From Pseudoteredinibacter isoporae (GTDB taxonomy: Bacteria; Pseudomonadota; Gammaproteobacteria; Pseudomonadales; Cellvibrionaceae): a DNA stretch of 64,000 bases. The position numbers and the translations under genes were made by a program. Under the pieces are notes generated by a model. That model ran no database searches and had not been told where the DNA came from. It worked only from the letters and a program-made list of their open reading frames with translations. Location of the stretch: assembly GCF_011602085.1 (NCBI RefSeq), contig NZ_JAAONY010000001.1, positions 682,001 to 746,000 of the forward strand, in the 5' to 3' direction. This document shows, piece by piece, positions 9,651 to 18,473 of this stretch; within the stretch, counting starts at the first letter, position 1; the number at the start of each line of letters is the position of its first letter.

Positions 9651-11003
9651 TCAACAAAGTTCTTTGACGATAGAGAGCAGTTCGTCTTTTGATTCGGCGA
9701 TACTTTCTACCGCTTCTTCAACTTGATCGCGTTTTAAATGCAAAGCATCAAGTAGGGAATCGTCGACGTTTAAGGCGGGGCCATGAATTAAATTTTCCTG
9801 GCACAGTAAGGCGCGCGCGAGGTAAACCAATTGCGCATAGGCGATTTGATCATCTTCTGCTTGCGGCATTCCTTGCAAGCGCAAAGCCGCCACCACTTCC
9901 GGTGGCATGTTCCATAAATCCATTAACCAGGCGCTGAGTTGATCGCGACTGACGTCCAGTACATGACGATCAATAGCCTGATAAGGAATGTGGGGATTTG
10001 CTTCTTGTAAGCGACAAATGTCGCTGTAGTGTGGGCTGAATACTTCGGCCATGACCAGCGTTCCAAAATTGCTGAGCAAACCGGATAAATAAGACATGCC
10101 AAAACCCGGGCGATGTTCGCGTGGAATTTTGGTCACCAAAGCTTCCACCATGGCGGCGGTAAAAACCGATTGATGCCAATAGTGGGTGGAACCAAAGGGG
10201 CCATCCTGGGGCATGTTCAATGTTTTTCCGAGCGCTAAACCGAGCGCCAGGTTAAGCACCATGTCAAAACCCAGTACACGCACGATAGCATCGTGAATGG
10301 ATTTAATTTTTCCCGGTGCGGAATAGTATGGCGAGCTGGCCCAGCTAACAACTTGAGCCGCTAAACTCGGGTCCATTTCAACAATGCTGGCGAGATCGGA
10401 AATGTCCGCATTGGGATCGACGCGTAAATTGATAATTCGTTGTGCCGTTTCCGGCAGTGATGGCAACTCCAGTGTTTCTTCCAGGCGCTGCTCGACACGG
10501 CGTTTGGTAAACGACTGCACCGACTGGGTAATGGCCAGGACATCGTCTCCCAGCGCATCCGCTTTCAGTGGCATGCTGATGTCGCCAATCTCGGCGTCGT
10601 TCATGGCGAGTTTGAAATCGGCCGTGCTGACGGCCAAGACTTCGCCAAGGCTGCCCGAGGCAAGCAGGAGGCTGTCGGTCTGCAATAGGCTGGCGTCCAC
10701 AATGGTGGGCATGCCGGCCAGTTTTGGCAGCGCGGGAATATTCTGCAGTTTGTATTTATCGAACAGAGGCTGTAGATCCTTCTGTCGAGTTGCCTTCAGT
10801 TCTCGGCCCAGGATCTCATTGACCAGGCGTACATCCAATAGACGGTCAGCAGGCAGCAGAGCCTGCAGTTGCCCAAGGTTATCTTGCAAGATCGTGGCGC
10901 GAACACGGCGGCCGCTGCCAGGTGGAAACTTGGCACTGGCAATCTGGTAACCGATTTTTTGGGTGTCCAGTTGCTCCATTACACTGGTAGGTACGCTAGA
11001 CAA
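9651..11003 (-). CDS. YbaK/aminoacyl-tRNA-deacylase-like domain fused to HDOD domain
   Basis: 450 aa. Residues about 5-150 resemble the YbaK/ProX editing-domain fold. Residues about 185-400 are an HDOD domain (LPSLPETAQRIINL, then VRVLGF and a helical core), a non-catalytic HD relative found in signalling proteins. No transmembrane segments. The start is TTG: the minus strand has a full AAGGAGGT Shine-Dalgarno (11008-11015) four bases before it, and the next in-frame ATG (10979) lacks one. The gene follows recG at a 77 bp distance and may be read with it. A similar YbaK-HDOD gene lies next to recG in Pseudomonas as I recall. The HDOD part is probably a protein-interaction or signalling module; a tRNA-editing activity for the N-terminus is unproven. 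Confidence 0.8.
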   Translation of the reverse strand: MSSVPTSVMEQLDTQKIGYQIASAKFPPGSGRRVRATILQDNLGQLQALLPADRLLDVRLVNEILGRELKATRQKDLQPLFDKYKLQNIPALPKLAGMPTIVDASLLQTDSLLLASGSLGEVLAVSTADFKLAMNDAEIGDISMPLKADALGDDVLAITQSVQSFTKRRVEQRLEETLELPSLPETAQRIINLRVDPNADISDLASIVEMDPSLAAQVVSWASSPYYSAPGKIKSIHDAIVRVLGFDMVLNLALGLALGKTLNMPQDGPFGSTHYWHQSVFTAAMVEALVTKIPREHRPGFGMSYLSGLLSNFGTLVMAEVFSPHYSDICRLQEANPHIPYQAIDRHVLDVSRDQLSAWLMDLWNMPPEVVAALRLQGMPQAEDDQIAYAQLVYLARALLCQENLIHGPALNVDDSLLDALHLKRDQVEEAVESIAESKDELLSIVKELC

Positions 11004-11007
11004 TCTG

Positions 11008-11015
11008 ACCTCCTT
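11008..11015 (-). promoter_or_regulatory. Strong ribosome-binding site that fixes a TTG start
   Basis: The minus strand reads AAGGAGGT, fully complementary to the 16S rRNA 3' end, followed by CAGA and the TTG start at 11003. It supports the unusual start of the YbaK-HDOD gene over the internal ATG at 10979. Confidence 0.8.
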
Positions 11016-11080
11016 ACGTCGTTGTGCAAAACGTGGCTAAGCAACGCGATAGCATGTAATAGGATTTCGGCCTATTTCCC

Positions 11081-13201
11081 TTAAACCTGAGCATATTCTT
11101 CAGCCTGGCCTAGCCAACGCTGAATTATGGGTTCTTGCAGGTGGGGATGGTGCTCGGCAATTTCCTGTGCAGAGCGCCTAATACTCTTAATTAAGTTAGC
11201 ATCTCGTTGCAAATCCGCCAGTTTGAACTGCATTTCGCCGGTTTGTTTGGTTCCCAGTACCTCACCGGGGCCGCGCAGTTCCAAATCGCGCTCAGCAATC
11301 TTGAAACCGTCGCTGGTTTCACGCATAGCGCTGAGTCTGGCTCGTCCGTACTCTGACAGGGGTTGGCCATATAGCAGAACACAGTGGCTTGCGGTGCTGC
11401 CACGTCCTACGCGGCCACGCAATTGGTGCAATTGGGCCAATCCCAGACGTTCGGGGTTTTCGATGATCATCAAGCTGGCGTTGGGGACATCAACCCCAAC
11501 TTCAATCACCGTCGTGGCAACCAGTACCTGCAGTTGCCCCGATTTAAATTGCGACATGACCTCCTCTTTCTCGGTGGTTTTCAATCGGCCGTGAATTAGA
11601 CCGACGTTGAGTTGTGACAGTTGTTGCTGAAGTTCGTTGGCGGTGACCTCGGCGGCCTGGGCCTCCAGGGCTTCGGATTCTTCAATCAAGGTGCACACCC
11701 AGTAAGCCTGCCGCCCTTCACCGCAAGCGGCTCGCACTCTGTCGATCACCTGCTGGCGCCGTTCGTTGGCAATCAGCACCGTGGTTACCGGGCTGCGGCC
11801 CGGAGGAAGTTCATCGATGATGGAAATATCCAAATCTGCATAGGCGCTCATTGCCAGCGTGCGGGGGATTGGCGTAGCGGTCATCACCAATTGATGTGGT
11901 CGTGCCTGATTGCTGCCGTTGTCCTTGCTGTGGCCTTTGGCTCTCAGAGCCATGCGCTGATGAACACCGAAGCGATGTTGCTCATCGATAATGGCCAGCC
12001 CTAGGTCGGCGAATTCCACTCCGTCCTGGAACAGAGCGTGGGTGCCGATAATCAGCTGGTTCTCGCCACTGGCGGTTGCCTCCAGTTGCGTTTTGCGCTC
12101 ACTGGCTTTTTGTTTGCCATTAAGCTGACCGACCGTGATGCCCAGAGGCGTAAACCAGTGGCTGAAATTCTGTCGATGTTGTTCCGCAAGGATCTCCGTA
12201 GGTGCCATCAGGGCCACTTGATAGCCGTTGGCAATGGCTTGCAGAGCCGCTGCGGCAGCGACTAGGGTTTTGCCCGAGCCCACATCACCTTGTACCAGGC
12301 GAAGCATGGGCACGCCTTTGGCCATATCGGTGCTGATTTCATGGATGACCCGTGATTGCGCGCCGGTTGGGGAAAAACTCAGGCTGTCCAAAAAGTTCTG
12401 TTGGCTCAGGTCATTCGGTGGCAGCACCGGCGCTTGGGTAGCCTGGATCTTTTGGCGCACCCGGAGCAGGCTCAGGTTGTGGGCAAGCAACTCCTCAAAG
12501 GCCAGACGCTGCTGGTAAGGATGCTGGCGTTCCATAAGCTGCTCGACATTGGCATCGGTCGGTGGTTGATGCAGATATTTCAATGCGTCGGCGAGGCTGA
12601 CATTGGTGCTTTGCCCGCCCCCGCTTCCCTGCCCATGGTTAGGCAGCAGTTCGGGCACATTGTGTTCATTAACCTGGGGCAGCAGCTGTGTGATCAGTCC
12701 GCGCAGGCGGGATTGGGTAATGCCTTCTCCCACGGGATACACCGGTGTCAGGCTGTCCGGAAGCACCAGTTGGGATTGCTCATCGTAGAACTCGTATTCC
12801 GGGTGATACATCTCCAGGCCGGAAGAACCCCGGCGTGCTTCGCCGTAACAGCGCACATGACTACCCGGTGCCAGCTTGGCTTTCTGGCTGCCAGAAAAAT
12901 GATAGAAGCGCAGGGTCAGGGTGCCGGTGCCGTCCTGTATTCGACACATCAGGCTGCGACGGCGACCGTAGACCACATCGCTGGCTTTGATGATGCCCTG
13001 CACAACCGCATTCTGTCCGGGTTGGAGGCCGCCGATTGGGGTAACTTTGGTGCGATCCAGATAACGGCTCGGCAAATGGAACAGCAAGTCCTGCAAGTTG
13101 AAGATATGCAAGCGAGCCAGCTTTTCAGCCAGCTGTTTGCCCACCCCTTTCAAGGCGGTGACATCAATGTGCGCGAGGCTGGGGGCAGCCTTATTGCTCA
13201 T
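11081..13201 (-). CDS. recG: ATP-dependent DNA helicase RecG
   Basis: 706 aa, about the usual RecG length. It remodels stalled replication forks and Holliday junctions in the cytoplasm. Visible parts: N-terminal wedge/OB region (LKGVGKQLAEKL at the start, YLDRTK and GRRRSLMCRI further on); helicase motif I GDVGSGKT near 310; motif II DEQHRFG near 410; motif III TATPIPRTLAM near 445; and motif VI QLRGRVGRG near 610, followed by the TRG-type tail (DGFKIAERDLELRGPGE). The next upstream gene on the same strand is oxyR, only 5 bp away, so recG is probably co-transcribed with it. Nothing looks damaged. Confidence 0.97.
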   Translation of the reverse strand: MSNKAAPSLAHIDVTALKGVGKQLAEKLARLHIFNLQDLLFHLPSRYLDRTKVTPIGGLQPGQNAVVQGIIKASDVVYGRRRSLMCRIQDGTGTLTLRFYHFSGSQKAKLAPGSHVRCYGEARRGSSGLEMYHPEYEFYDEQSQLVLPDSLTPVYPVGEGITQSRLRGLITQLLPQVNEHNVPELLPNHGQGSGGGQSTNVSLADALKYLHQPPTDANVEQLMERQHPYQQRLAFEELLAHNLSLLRVRQKIQATQAPVLPPNDLSQQNFLDSLSFSPTGAQSRVIHEISTDMAKGVPMLRLVQGDVGSGKTLVAAAAALQAIANGYQVALMAPTEILAEQHRQNFSHWFTPLGITVGQLNGKQKASERKTQLEATASGENQLIIGTHALFQDGVEFADLGLAIIDEQHRFGVHQRMALRAKGHSKDNGSNQARPHQLVMTATPIPRTLAMSAYADLDISIIDELPPGRSPVTTVLIANERRQQVIDRVRAACGEGRQAYWVCTLIEESEALEAQAAEVTANELQQQLSQLNVGLIHGRLKTTEKEEVMSQFKSGQLQVLVATTVIEVGVDVPNASLMIIENPERLGLAQLHQLRGRVGRGSTASHCVLLYGQPLSEYGRARLSAMRETSDGFKIAERDLELRGPGEVLGTKQTGEMQFKLADLQRDANLIKSIRRSAQEIAEHHPHLQEPIIQRWLGQAEEYAQV

Positions 13202-13206
13202 GGAAA

Positions 13207-14139
13207 TTAACGCTCAAGAATGGTGCAAATACCGTGTCCATCGCAGATGGCGCTGCGCAGTGCATCAATGGCCTGATGGCGCGGGAAGCTGGCTCGCCAT
13301 GCGAGACCCACCGTGCGTGTGGGCGCCGGATCACTAAATGAACGAGTTGTTAATACGCCCTGTGCATAATGGCTGGTACCGGCGGCGGATTGTGGCAGTA
13401 CCGTAATGCCCAGACCTGAGGCAACCATATGGCGCAGGGTTTCGAGGGAGCTGCCCTCGGTTGCGGCTTGCAATGTGGTGGTACTGCTGCTGTCGAATTT
13501 GGCCTGCAGATTTGGGCAGGCTTCCAGGATTTGATCCCGGAAACAGTGGCCCTCACCCAGCAAGAGCACATTGTAGTCGTCCAGGTCGCTGGGCTCGATA
13601 TGGGTTTTTTCAGCAAGCGGATGATCGACGGGAATCAGAACCTCGAAGGGCTCTTCGTAGAGCGCTTGAGTAACCACATCGGCTTCGGTGAAGGGCAGGG
13701 CCACGATGATGACATCCAGCTCTCCATTGCGCAGACGGTGGCGCAGAGTCGCGGTATAGCCCTCTTCGATGTAGAGAGGCATCTGCTTGGCGCTTTTTTG
13801 CAGCTCCGGAATAAAGTGCGGAAACAGATAAGGGCCAATGGTGAAAATGGCCCCAATTTTCAGTGGGCTGGACAGTTGGTCCTTTCCGGCGGTAGCGAGG
13901 TCCTTGATTGCTGCGGTCTGCTCCAGTGCAATTTGGGCTTGGGCAACAATTTTTTCACCCAGCGGCGTCGGGTGGACGCGGGTTTTGCTGCGTTCGAACA
14001 AAGCGACATCCAGTTCTTCCTCAAGCTTTTTAACAGCGATGCTCAAGGTGGGCTGGGAGACAAAACAACGCTCGGCGGCGCGGCCAAAATGCTCTTCCTG
14101 GGCCAGGGTAACTATGTAACGAAGCTCGGTTAAGGTCAT
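13207..14139 (-). CDS. oxyR: Hydrogen-peroxide-sensing LysR-type regulator OxyR
   Basis: 310 aa LysR-family activator. The N-terminal helix-turn-helix runs over about residues 3-60 (ERCFVSQPTLSIAVKKLE); a periplasmic-binding-like effector domain follows. The redox cysteines are at positions 199 (GEGHCFRDQ) and 208 (EACPNL), the same numbers as the disulphide-forming pair in E. coli OxyR. It therefore almost certainly senses H2O2 by that disulphide switch and activates catalase and alkyl-hydroperoxide reductase genes elsewhere. recG follows 5 bp downstream; the oxyR-recG pairing is common in pseudomonads. The upstream region to 14281 is AT-rich and would hold its promoter. Confidence 0.96.
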   Translation of the reverse strand: MTLTELRYIVTLAQEEHFGRAAERCFVSQPTLSIAVKKLEEELDVALFERSKTRVHPTPLGEKIVAQAQIALEQTAAIKDLATAGKDQLSSPLKIGAIFTIGPYLFPHFIPELQKSAKQMPLYIEEGYTATLRHRLRNGELDVIIVALPFTEADVVTQALYEEPFEVLIPVDHPLAEKTHIEPSDLDDYNVLLLGEGHCFRDQILEACPNLQAKFDSSSTTTLQAATEGSSLETLRHMVASGLGITVLPQSAAGTSHYAQGVLTTRSFSDPAPTRTVGLAWRASFPRHQAIDALRSAICDGHGICTILER

Positions 14140-14281
14140 GTTCGGGTCTCGCAGTAGTCAAAGTAATGTTTTAGAATTTAACTATTAATAAATTAAAGTC
14201 AATAGCTAAACTCTAATCAAGCCATTTAAGCGATGGCAAATATTAGGGTTCAGAATGTGAATACGGATTGAGAGCGCATCT

Positions 14282-15151
14282 ATGGAACATTTAAATCAGA
14301 GTCTACGGCTGGGGGTTTTGGGGTATGGCGATATTGGTCAGCGCCTCTTGAGTCGTTTGCAGGGCAAGGCGACGGGTTATGCCTTCAGCCGTAGCGAAAA
14401 AGTCCTGCCGAAAGGTTTTCAGTGGCGGCAGGCCGATGCCAGGGATATCGGCAGCTATAGCTCATATCTAATGGAGCTGGACGCCCTGTTGATTACCCTG
14501 ACGCCCTTTGACCGTGGTGATGAGGCCTACCGCCTGAGTTATGTTGAACCCATTCGGCAATTGCTTGAATTTGGCAAAACGCTGGAGAGGTGCCCTCTGC
14601 TGATTTTCGTTTCCAGCACCGCGGTGTATGGGCAAAACGATGGCAGTCGCCTGAGTGATGAGTCCCCAACCGAACCTCAACAGTACAACGGTATTCGCAT
14701 GTTGGAAGCGGAACAGTTGTTGGCCGAGAGTGGTCTGCGCCATTGTCGGGTACGTTTTTCGGGCATTTATGGGCCAGAGCGCAAACGTTTGTTTCGCAAG
14801 CTGGTGGACGAGGTTCGCGAAGGCTGTGAATTTTCAGACGCGGATGCTCACTGGGGCAATCGCATCCATGTCGATGATTGTGCCGGGGTGCTGGAACATA
14901 TTCTGAGTTTGCCTGAAGCGCAGCGTGAAGAGGTGTATTTGGCAACGGATACTGAGCCTTCTTTGCGAGGGCAGATTAAGGCCTATCTGGCTGGTCAGCT
15001 GGGTGTGGAATCGACGATGGAATTTAAATGCGATTCTGCCACCGGCAAACAATTAATTCCCGAGCGTCTTCTGCGATCTTCATACTCGTATCTCTACCCG
15101 ACGTACCGTGAAGGTTATCAAGTTCAATTGGCGGCATTAGGTCAGAACTGA
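14282..15151 (+). CDS. NAD(P)-binding SDR protein, YeeZ-like epimerase/dehydratase
   Basis: 289 aa extended/atypical short-chain dehydrogenase. A Rossmann motif (GVLGYGDIGQRL) lies at residues 12-23, and VSSTAVYGQ near 109-117 is the family's Ser/Thr active-site strand. The expected YxxxK is YNGIR, with arginine in place of the lysine, as in some YeeZ-type proteins. An inhibited or non-classical catalysis is therefore possible. It lies divergent from oxyR and 33 bp before the DUF418 gene. The sequence gives no substrate; a nucleotide-sugar or housekeeping oxidoreductase role is a guess. Confidence 0.75.
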   Translation: MEHLNQSLRLGVLGYGDIGQRLLSRLQGKATGYAFSRSEKVLPKGFQWRQADARDIGSYSSYLMELDALLITLTPFDRGDEAYRLSYVEPIRQLLEFGKTLERCPLLIFVSSTAVYGQNDGSRLSDESPTEPQQYNGIRMLEAEQLLAESGLRHCRVRFSGIYGPERKRLFRKLVDEVREGCEFSDADAHWGNRIHVDDCAGVLEHILSLPEAQREEVYLATDTEPSLRGQIKAYLAGQLGVESTMEFKCDSATGKQLIPERLLRSSYSYLYPTYREGYQVQLAALGQN

Positions 15152-15184
15152 TTTATCCGTTGAATAAAAAACCATGGAGTGATT

Positions 15185-16420
15185 GTGAATCAAAGTATTC
15201 GTTTGGATGAACGTATCGACAGCATCGATACCGTTCGTGGTGTCGCGCTATTGGGTTTGTTGACGATGAACTTGGTGGGTATGGCGATGCCCTTTGGTGC
15301 ATATTCAAGTCCCACTGCATATCGTGCTGATGACTTCTTAAACTTTCCGATCTTTTCAATATTTTTTGTGTTTGCCGATCAAAAGTTTATGGGCATGTTT
15401 TCCCTGTTGTTTGGTGCCAGTGTTCTGTTGTTGATCGAACGAGTACAAGCAAAAGGAAAGGCCAGCTTGGGAGTGCATTACCGTCGTAATCTTATTCTGA
15501 TGGCTATCGGTCTTGCCCATGGTATATATCTGTGGGAAGGGGATGTGTTGCTAATCTATGGTTTTTGCGCCTTACTGCTTTACCCTCTGCATCGTTCCTC
15601 ACCCTGGGTGCTTATTCTGTTTGCTAGCGTGTTGTTGATGGCATCGATATATACTTCTGGAGATTTTGTCGGCAATATTGCTGATTACAGTGTCCAGGAG
15701 TTTTATGATGTTCAGGCATTGTTATATCCGACTGCAGAAATGATTGATGATACCAAACAGCTTTATTCGGGGAGCTACCAGGATATTGTTAACTATCGCT
15801 TAGGCGTAGAAGAGGAAACCAGTTCGGTATTTGTTCAGTTTGATGTGTTGATTCTGGTGTCTACATTCTATCGCGCTCTGGGTATGATGTGCTTAGGGAT
15901 GGCTTTGTATAAGCTGCGCTTTTTACAAGGCCAGTTTCCAATCTCCTTGTACAAAAATAGTTTGTTTTTTGGATTGCTGCTGGGTGTACCGATTTCTCTT
16001 TGGTCCTGGTTTGTTGGGGTAAATTCAGAGTGGTCGGTGGAACGCTATTTTGATCATTGGGGAGTGCTGCCTTTAAATACAATAGGTTCTGTCGCGCTGG
16101 TCATTGCGTATGTTTCAGGCATTATTGTGTTGTGCCGTATTCAATGGGCCAAGGGCTTGCAAAAACGCTTACAGGCTTTGGGGCAGACCGCGCTCAGTAA
16201 TTATCTTTTGCAATCCCTGATCGGTACGTCAGTGGTGTATGGTTATGGATTGGGTTTGTGGGGCGAATTGTCGCGTTGGCAGTTAGTGATGCTAATGTTA
16301 ATGATCTGGGGTTTGCAGTTGTGGCTGGCGCCTCTGTGGTTACGCTATTTTCGTCAGGGGCCGGTGGAATATATCTGGCGTTGTTTAACGTATTTTTCTC
16401 TGCCGCCCTTGCGAAAATAA
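15185..16420 (+). CDS. DUF418 (YeiB-family) integral membrane protein
   Basis: 411 aa from the GTG at 15185, which has GGAG five bases upstream; another in-frame GTG at 15179 overlaps that site and is less likely. It opens with the family signature RIDSIDTVRGVALLGLL, then has about nine or ten hydrophobic helices. The C-terminal DUF418 region contains LGQTALSNYLLQS (about 320-332). YeiB-like proteins sit in the inner membrane and are related to acyltransferase-3-like proteins; their activity is unknown. It follows the SDR gene closely and is ended by a hairpin at 16429-16454. Confidence 0.85.
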   Translation: MNQSIRLDERIDSIDTVRGVALLGLLTMNLVGMAMPFGAYSSPTAYRADDFLNFPIFSIFFVFADQKFMGMFSLLFGASVLLLIERVQAKGKASLGVHYRRNLILMAIGLAHGIYLWEGDVLLIYGFCALLLYPLHRSSPWVLILFASVLLMASIYTSGDFVGNIADYSVQEFYDVQALLYPTAEMIDDTKQLYSGSYQDIVNYRLGVEEETSSVFVQFDVLILVSTFYRALGMMCLGMALYKLRFLQGQFPISLYKNSLFFGLLLGVPISLWSWFVGVNSEWSVERYFDHWGVLPLNTIGSVALVIAYVSGIIVLCRIQWAKGLQKRLQALGQTALSNYLLQSLIGTSVVYGYGLGLWGELSRWQLVMLMLMIWGLQLWLAPLWLRYFRQGPVEYIWRCLTYFSLPPLRK

Positions 16421-16428
16421 GGATGAAG

Positions 16429-16454
16429 ACTTGCCCGAACAAAATCGGGCAAGT
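16429..16454. terminator. Bidirectional hairpin between convergent genes
   Basis: Perfect 10-bp arms ACTTGCCCGA (16429-16438) and TCGGGCAAGT (16445-16454) with a 6-nt A-rich loop, placed between the DUF418 gene stop and the stop of the minus-strand dioxygenase gene. The U-tract is poor on both strands, but the location fits a shared terminator. Confidence 0.65.
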
Positions 16455-16466
16455 GTTTCCATGGAG

Positions 16467-17300
16467 CTAGTTAATAACAACGCGATGCAAAACGCGCTCG
16501 TGACCTTCGTAGCCGCCGTTGGCTTTATGTAAAACCGAGCGGTTATCCCACATCACGAGCATGCCGGGTTCCCATTCGTGGCTGTACTGGAATTCGGCGC
16601 GGGTTTGCCAGTTATAGAGGTCTTCCATAAGACGTTGTTCTTCTTCCGGCGTTGTGTCTTCAATGCCCACGATATAACCAAAGATGGTTCCGAAGACACC
16701 CTCTTTCCCGCTTTCGGGATGTTTGCGAATAATTGGGTGCGTTTCTACGTGGTAGGCATCTTCAGAATATAAAATTTTCATACCGCGCTTTGCGTCTTTT
16801 TCCCGCTCCCCATAAAGCCCGTCAGGTGCGTAAGCCAGCTTGGCAGAATGCTGGGCAATTTTTCCTTCCAGACGTTCGCGTAAATCGGCCGGCATATCCT
16901 CCAGTACTTTGTGCAGGTTAATAAAATCGGTATTGCCACCGACCGGTGGAATTGTAATCCCATATAAAATTGTGCCGGCTGGAGGGTCGGCTCTAAAACT
17001 CCAGTCACTGTGCCAGGCTTCGGCGAAAATGGGGGTGGTTTCATCGGCGGCCCGGCGCAATTCGGCCACGTATTCCCGGCCTTCAATCGGTGGAAAATAC
17101 GGATCGCCTGCAAAGGTTCCAAAGTACTGACTGAAGCGTTCCAGATCGTCATCATCCAGTGTCTGGTTCGGGAAAGCCAAAACGTGATGTTCCAGCCAGG
17201 CAGCACGCAGTTGCTCAACCTGTTCCGAGCTGAGTTCTTGTGAGAGATCGATGCCTTCGATACGGGCACCACAGGCGCCATTGGATTTACTGATCAACAT
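16467..17300 (-). CDS. TauD/TfdA-family Fe(II)/2-oxoglutarate dioxygenase
   Basis: 277 aa from the ATG at 17300, preceded on its strand by AGGA seven bases away; the open frame reaches to 17378 but lacks a good site there. The iron-binding triad is visible: His and Asp of WHSDWSF (about 94-100), and the distal His in a late WDNRSVLHKA (about 248-257). The conserved Arg comes shortly after (HERVLHRVV). The family hydroxylates small substrates such as taurine, aryloxyacetates or amino-acid derivatives, releasing CO2 and succinate. It is divergent from an AraC regulator 137 bp away, which probably controls it. The substrate is not predictable. Confidence 0.88.
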   Translation of the reverse strand: MLISKSNGACGARIEGIDLSQELSSEQVEQLRAAWLEHHVLAFPNQTLDDDDLERFSQYFGTFAGDPYFPPIEGREYVAELRRAADETTPIFAEAWHSDWSFRADPPAGTILYGITIPPVGGNTDFINLHKVLEDMPADLRERLEGKIAQHSAKLAYAPDGLYGEREKDAKRGMKILYSEDAYHVETHPIIRKHPESGKEGVFGTIFGYIVGIEDTTPEEEQRLMEDLYNWQTRAEFQYSHEWEPGMLVMWDNRSVLHKANGGYEGHERVLHRVVIN

Positions 17301-17437
17301 ATCGTTTTCCTGATTATTGTTATTGAGTGGCTTCATTGTGGCGAACTCTTTTCGCTTTGCCATTGACAGTGGGTGCAAATAATTAACATTATGCGACTAA
17401 GTAAAAGACGTAACTTGTAAGTTAAGCGGGCTTCCTC

Positions 17438-18448
17438 ATGCGGCATTTTCATATCACCAACCTCTGGATCAGCGGCGTTTTCGCGGGCTTTGAACGCCTG
17501 GGGCTTGATCGTGCGGCATTGATGGCGGGAATTTCGAGTGCGAACAATTACGCTGATAATTCCCTAAACCCGGGAAGCATGGAATTGGGAGATGCCCGTC
17601 GCTTGTGGCATCGGGCCGAGGAACTCAGTGAGAATACGACCTTGGGTGCTCAGCTTGGCTTGTTGCAAAACCAGCGCGCCAGTGGTGTCTTGATGCCCAT
17701 TTGCTGGCACAGTCCAACGCCGATTCAGGCTTTCCAACATATTGCCAGTTTCCAGAGCCTGATCAGTGATAACGGCTTGTACCGCATTCGAGACAATGAA
17801 AAACCGGGCCTGACAGTTTGCGAGTATGTGCCCAGTGCGCACAGTGTGCCGCCCAACCGCCAGCAAATACTTTCGGTAATCACAGGAACGATATTGGTGT
17901 TGAGAGCCATCAGCCCCCAGGACCCTGTTCTGGCGGTTGGTATTCCGGAGGATATGGCGCACAAAGAGCTTTCCAAGCTACTGGATGTACATGTAACACC
18001 TGCGAGCCCTTACTTTTCCCTTCATCTGGACAGTAACTTGATGCAGCTGCCGATTGAAGGGCGTGACGAACACCTTTATGAAATCAACCTGGCCTATGCC
18101 GAAGGCATGATCCGGCATAAACGGGAAGGCAAATCTCTGCGCGAAGACGTTAAGCAAATGATCGAGCAAGGCGCCCCGGCTCAGGTAACAATCGAAGACG
18201 TCGCCCGGGAACTGGATGTAAACAAACGTGTCTTGCAGCGTTTGCTGGCTGAACAGGGCAGCAGTTTTCGTCAGTTAAAAGAAAGTTTATTGAAGGAAAA
18301 AGCGTTAGCCCTGCTGATTACAGAGCGCTGGGAAATCAGTGCGATTGCCCAGGAGCTGGGTTACTCTGAAGTCAGCGCGTTTCATCGTGCGTTTAAGAGT
18401 TGGTTTTCCGCGAGCCCCAAACAATTCAGAGATACGGCGATGGCCTAA
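17438..18448 (+). CDS. AraC-family transcriptional regulator
   Basis: 336 aa. The N-terminal part (about 20-205) matches the arabinose-binding-like effector domain found in OruR/ArgR-type regulators. The C-terminal 100 residues hold two helix-turn-helix motifs (VTIEDVARELDVNKRVLQRLLAEQG and WEISAIAQELGYSEVSAF... FHRAFKSWFSASPKQFR region), with the typical AraC ending. It lies head to head with the TauD-type dioxygenase gene and is most likely its regulator. The inducer is unknown. Confidence 0.9.
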   Translation: MRHFHITNLWISGVFAGFERLGLDRAALMAGISSANNYADNSLNPGSMELGDARRLWHRAEELSENTTLGAQLGLLQNQRASGVLMPICWHSPTPIQAFQHIASFQSLISDNGLYRIRDNEKPGLTVCEYVPSAHSVPPNRQQILSVITGTILVLRAISPQDPVLAVGIPEDMAHKELSKLLDVHVTPASPYFSLHLDSNLMQLPIEGRDEHLYEINLAYAEGMIRHKREGKSLREDVKQMIEQGAPAQVTIEDVARELDVNKRVLQRLLAEQGSSFRQLKESLLKEKALALLITERWEISAIAQELGYSEVSAFHRAFKSWFSASPKQFRDTAMA

Positions 18449-18473
18449 CTAAAAATGCAGAGAGGCGTCTGAC

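Noticed and set aside
12356-13210. 284-codon open frame antisense to recG
   Set aside because: It lies wholly within recG on the other strand, has no domain features and mirrors recG codon structure; recG motifs are clear.
13429-14133. 234-codon open frame antisense to oxyR
   Set aside because: Shadow of oxyR, which has exact OxyR cysteine positions.
14182-14205. CTATT..AATAG inverted repeat upstream of oxyR as an OxyR binding site
   Set aside because: The spacing does not fit the ATAG-N7-CTAT-N7-ATAG-N7-CTAT pattern, and such short AT dyads are expected by chance in this AT-rich stretch.
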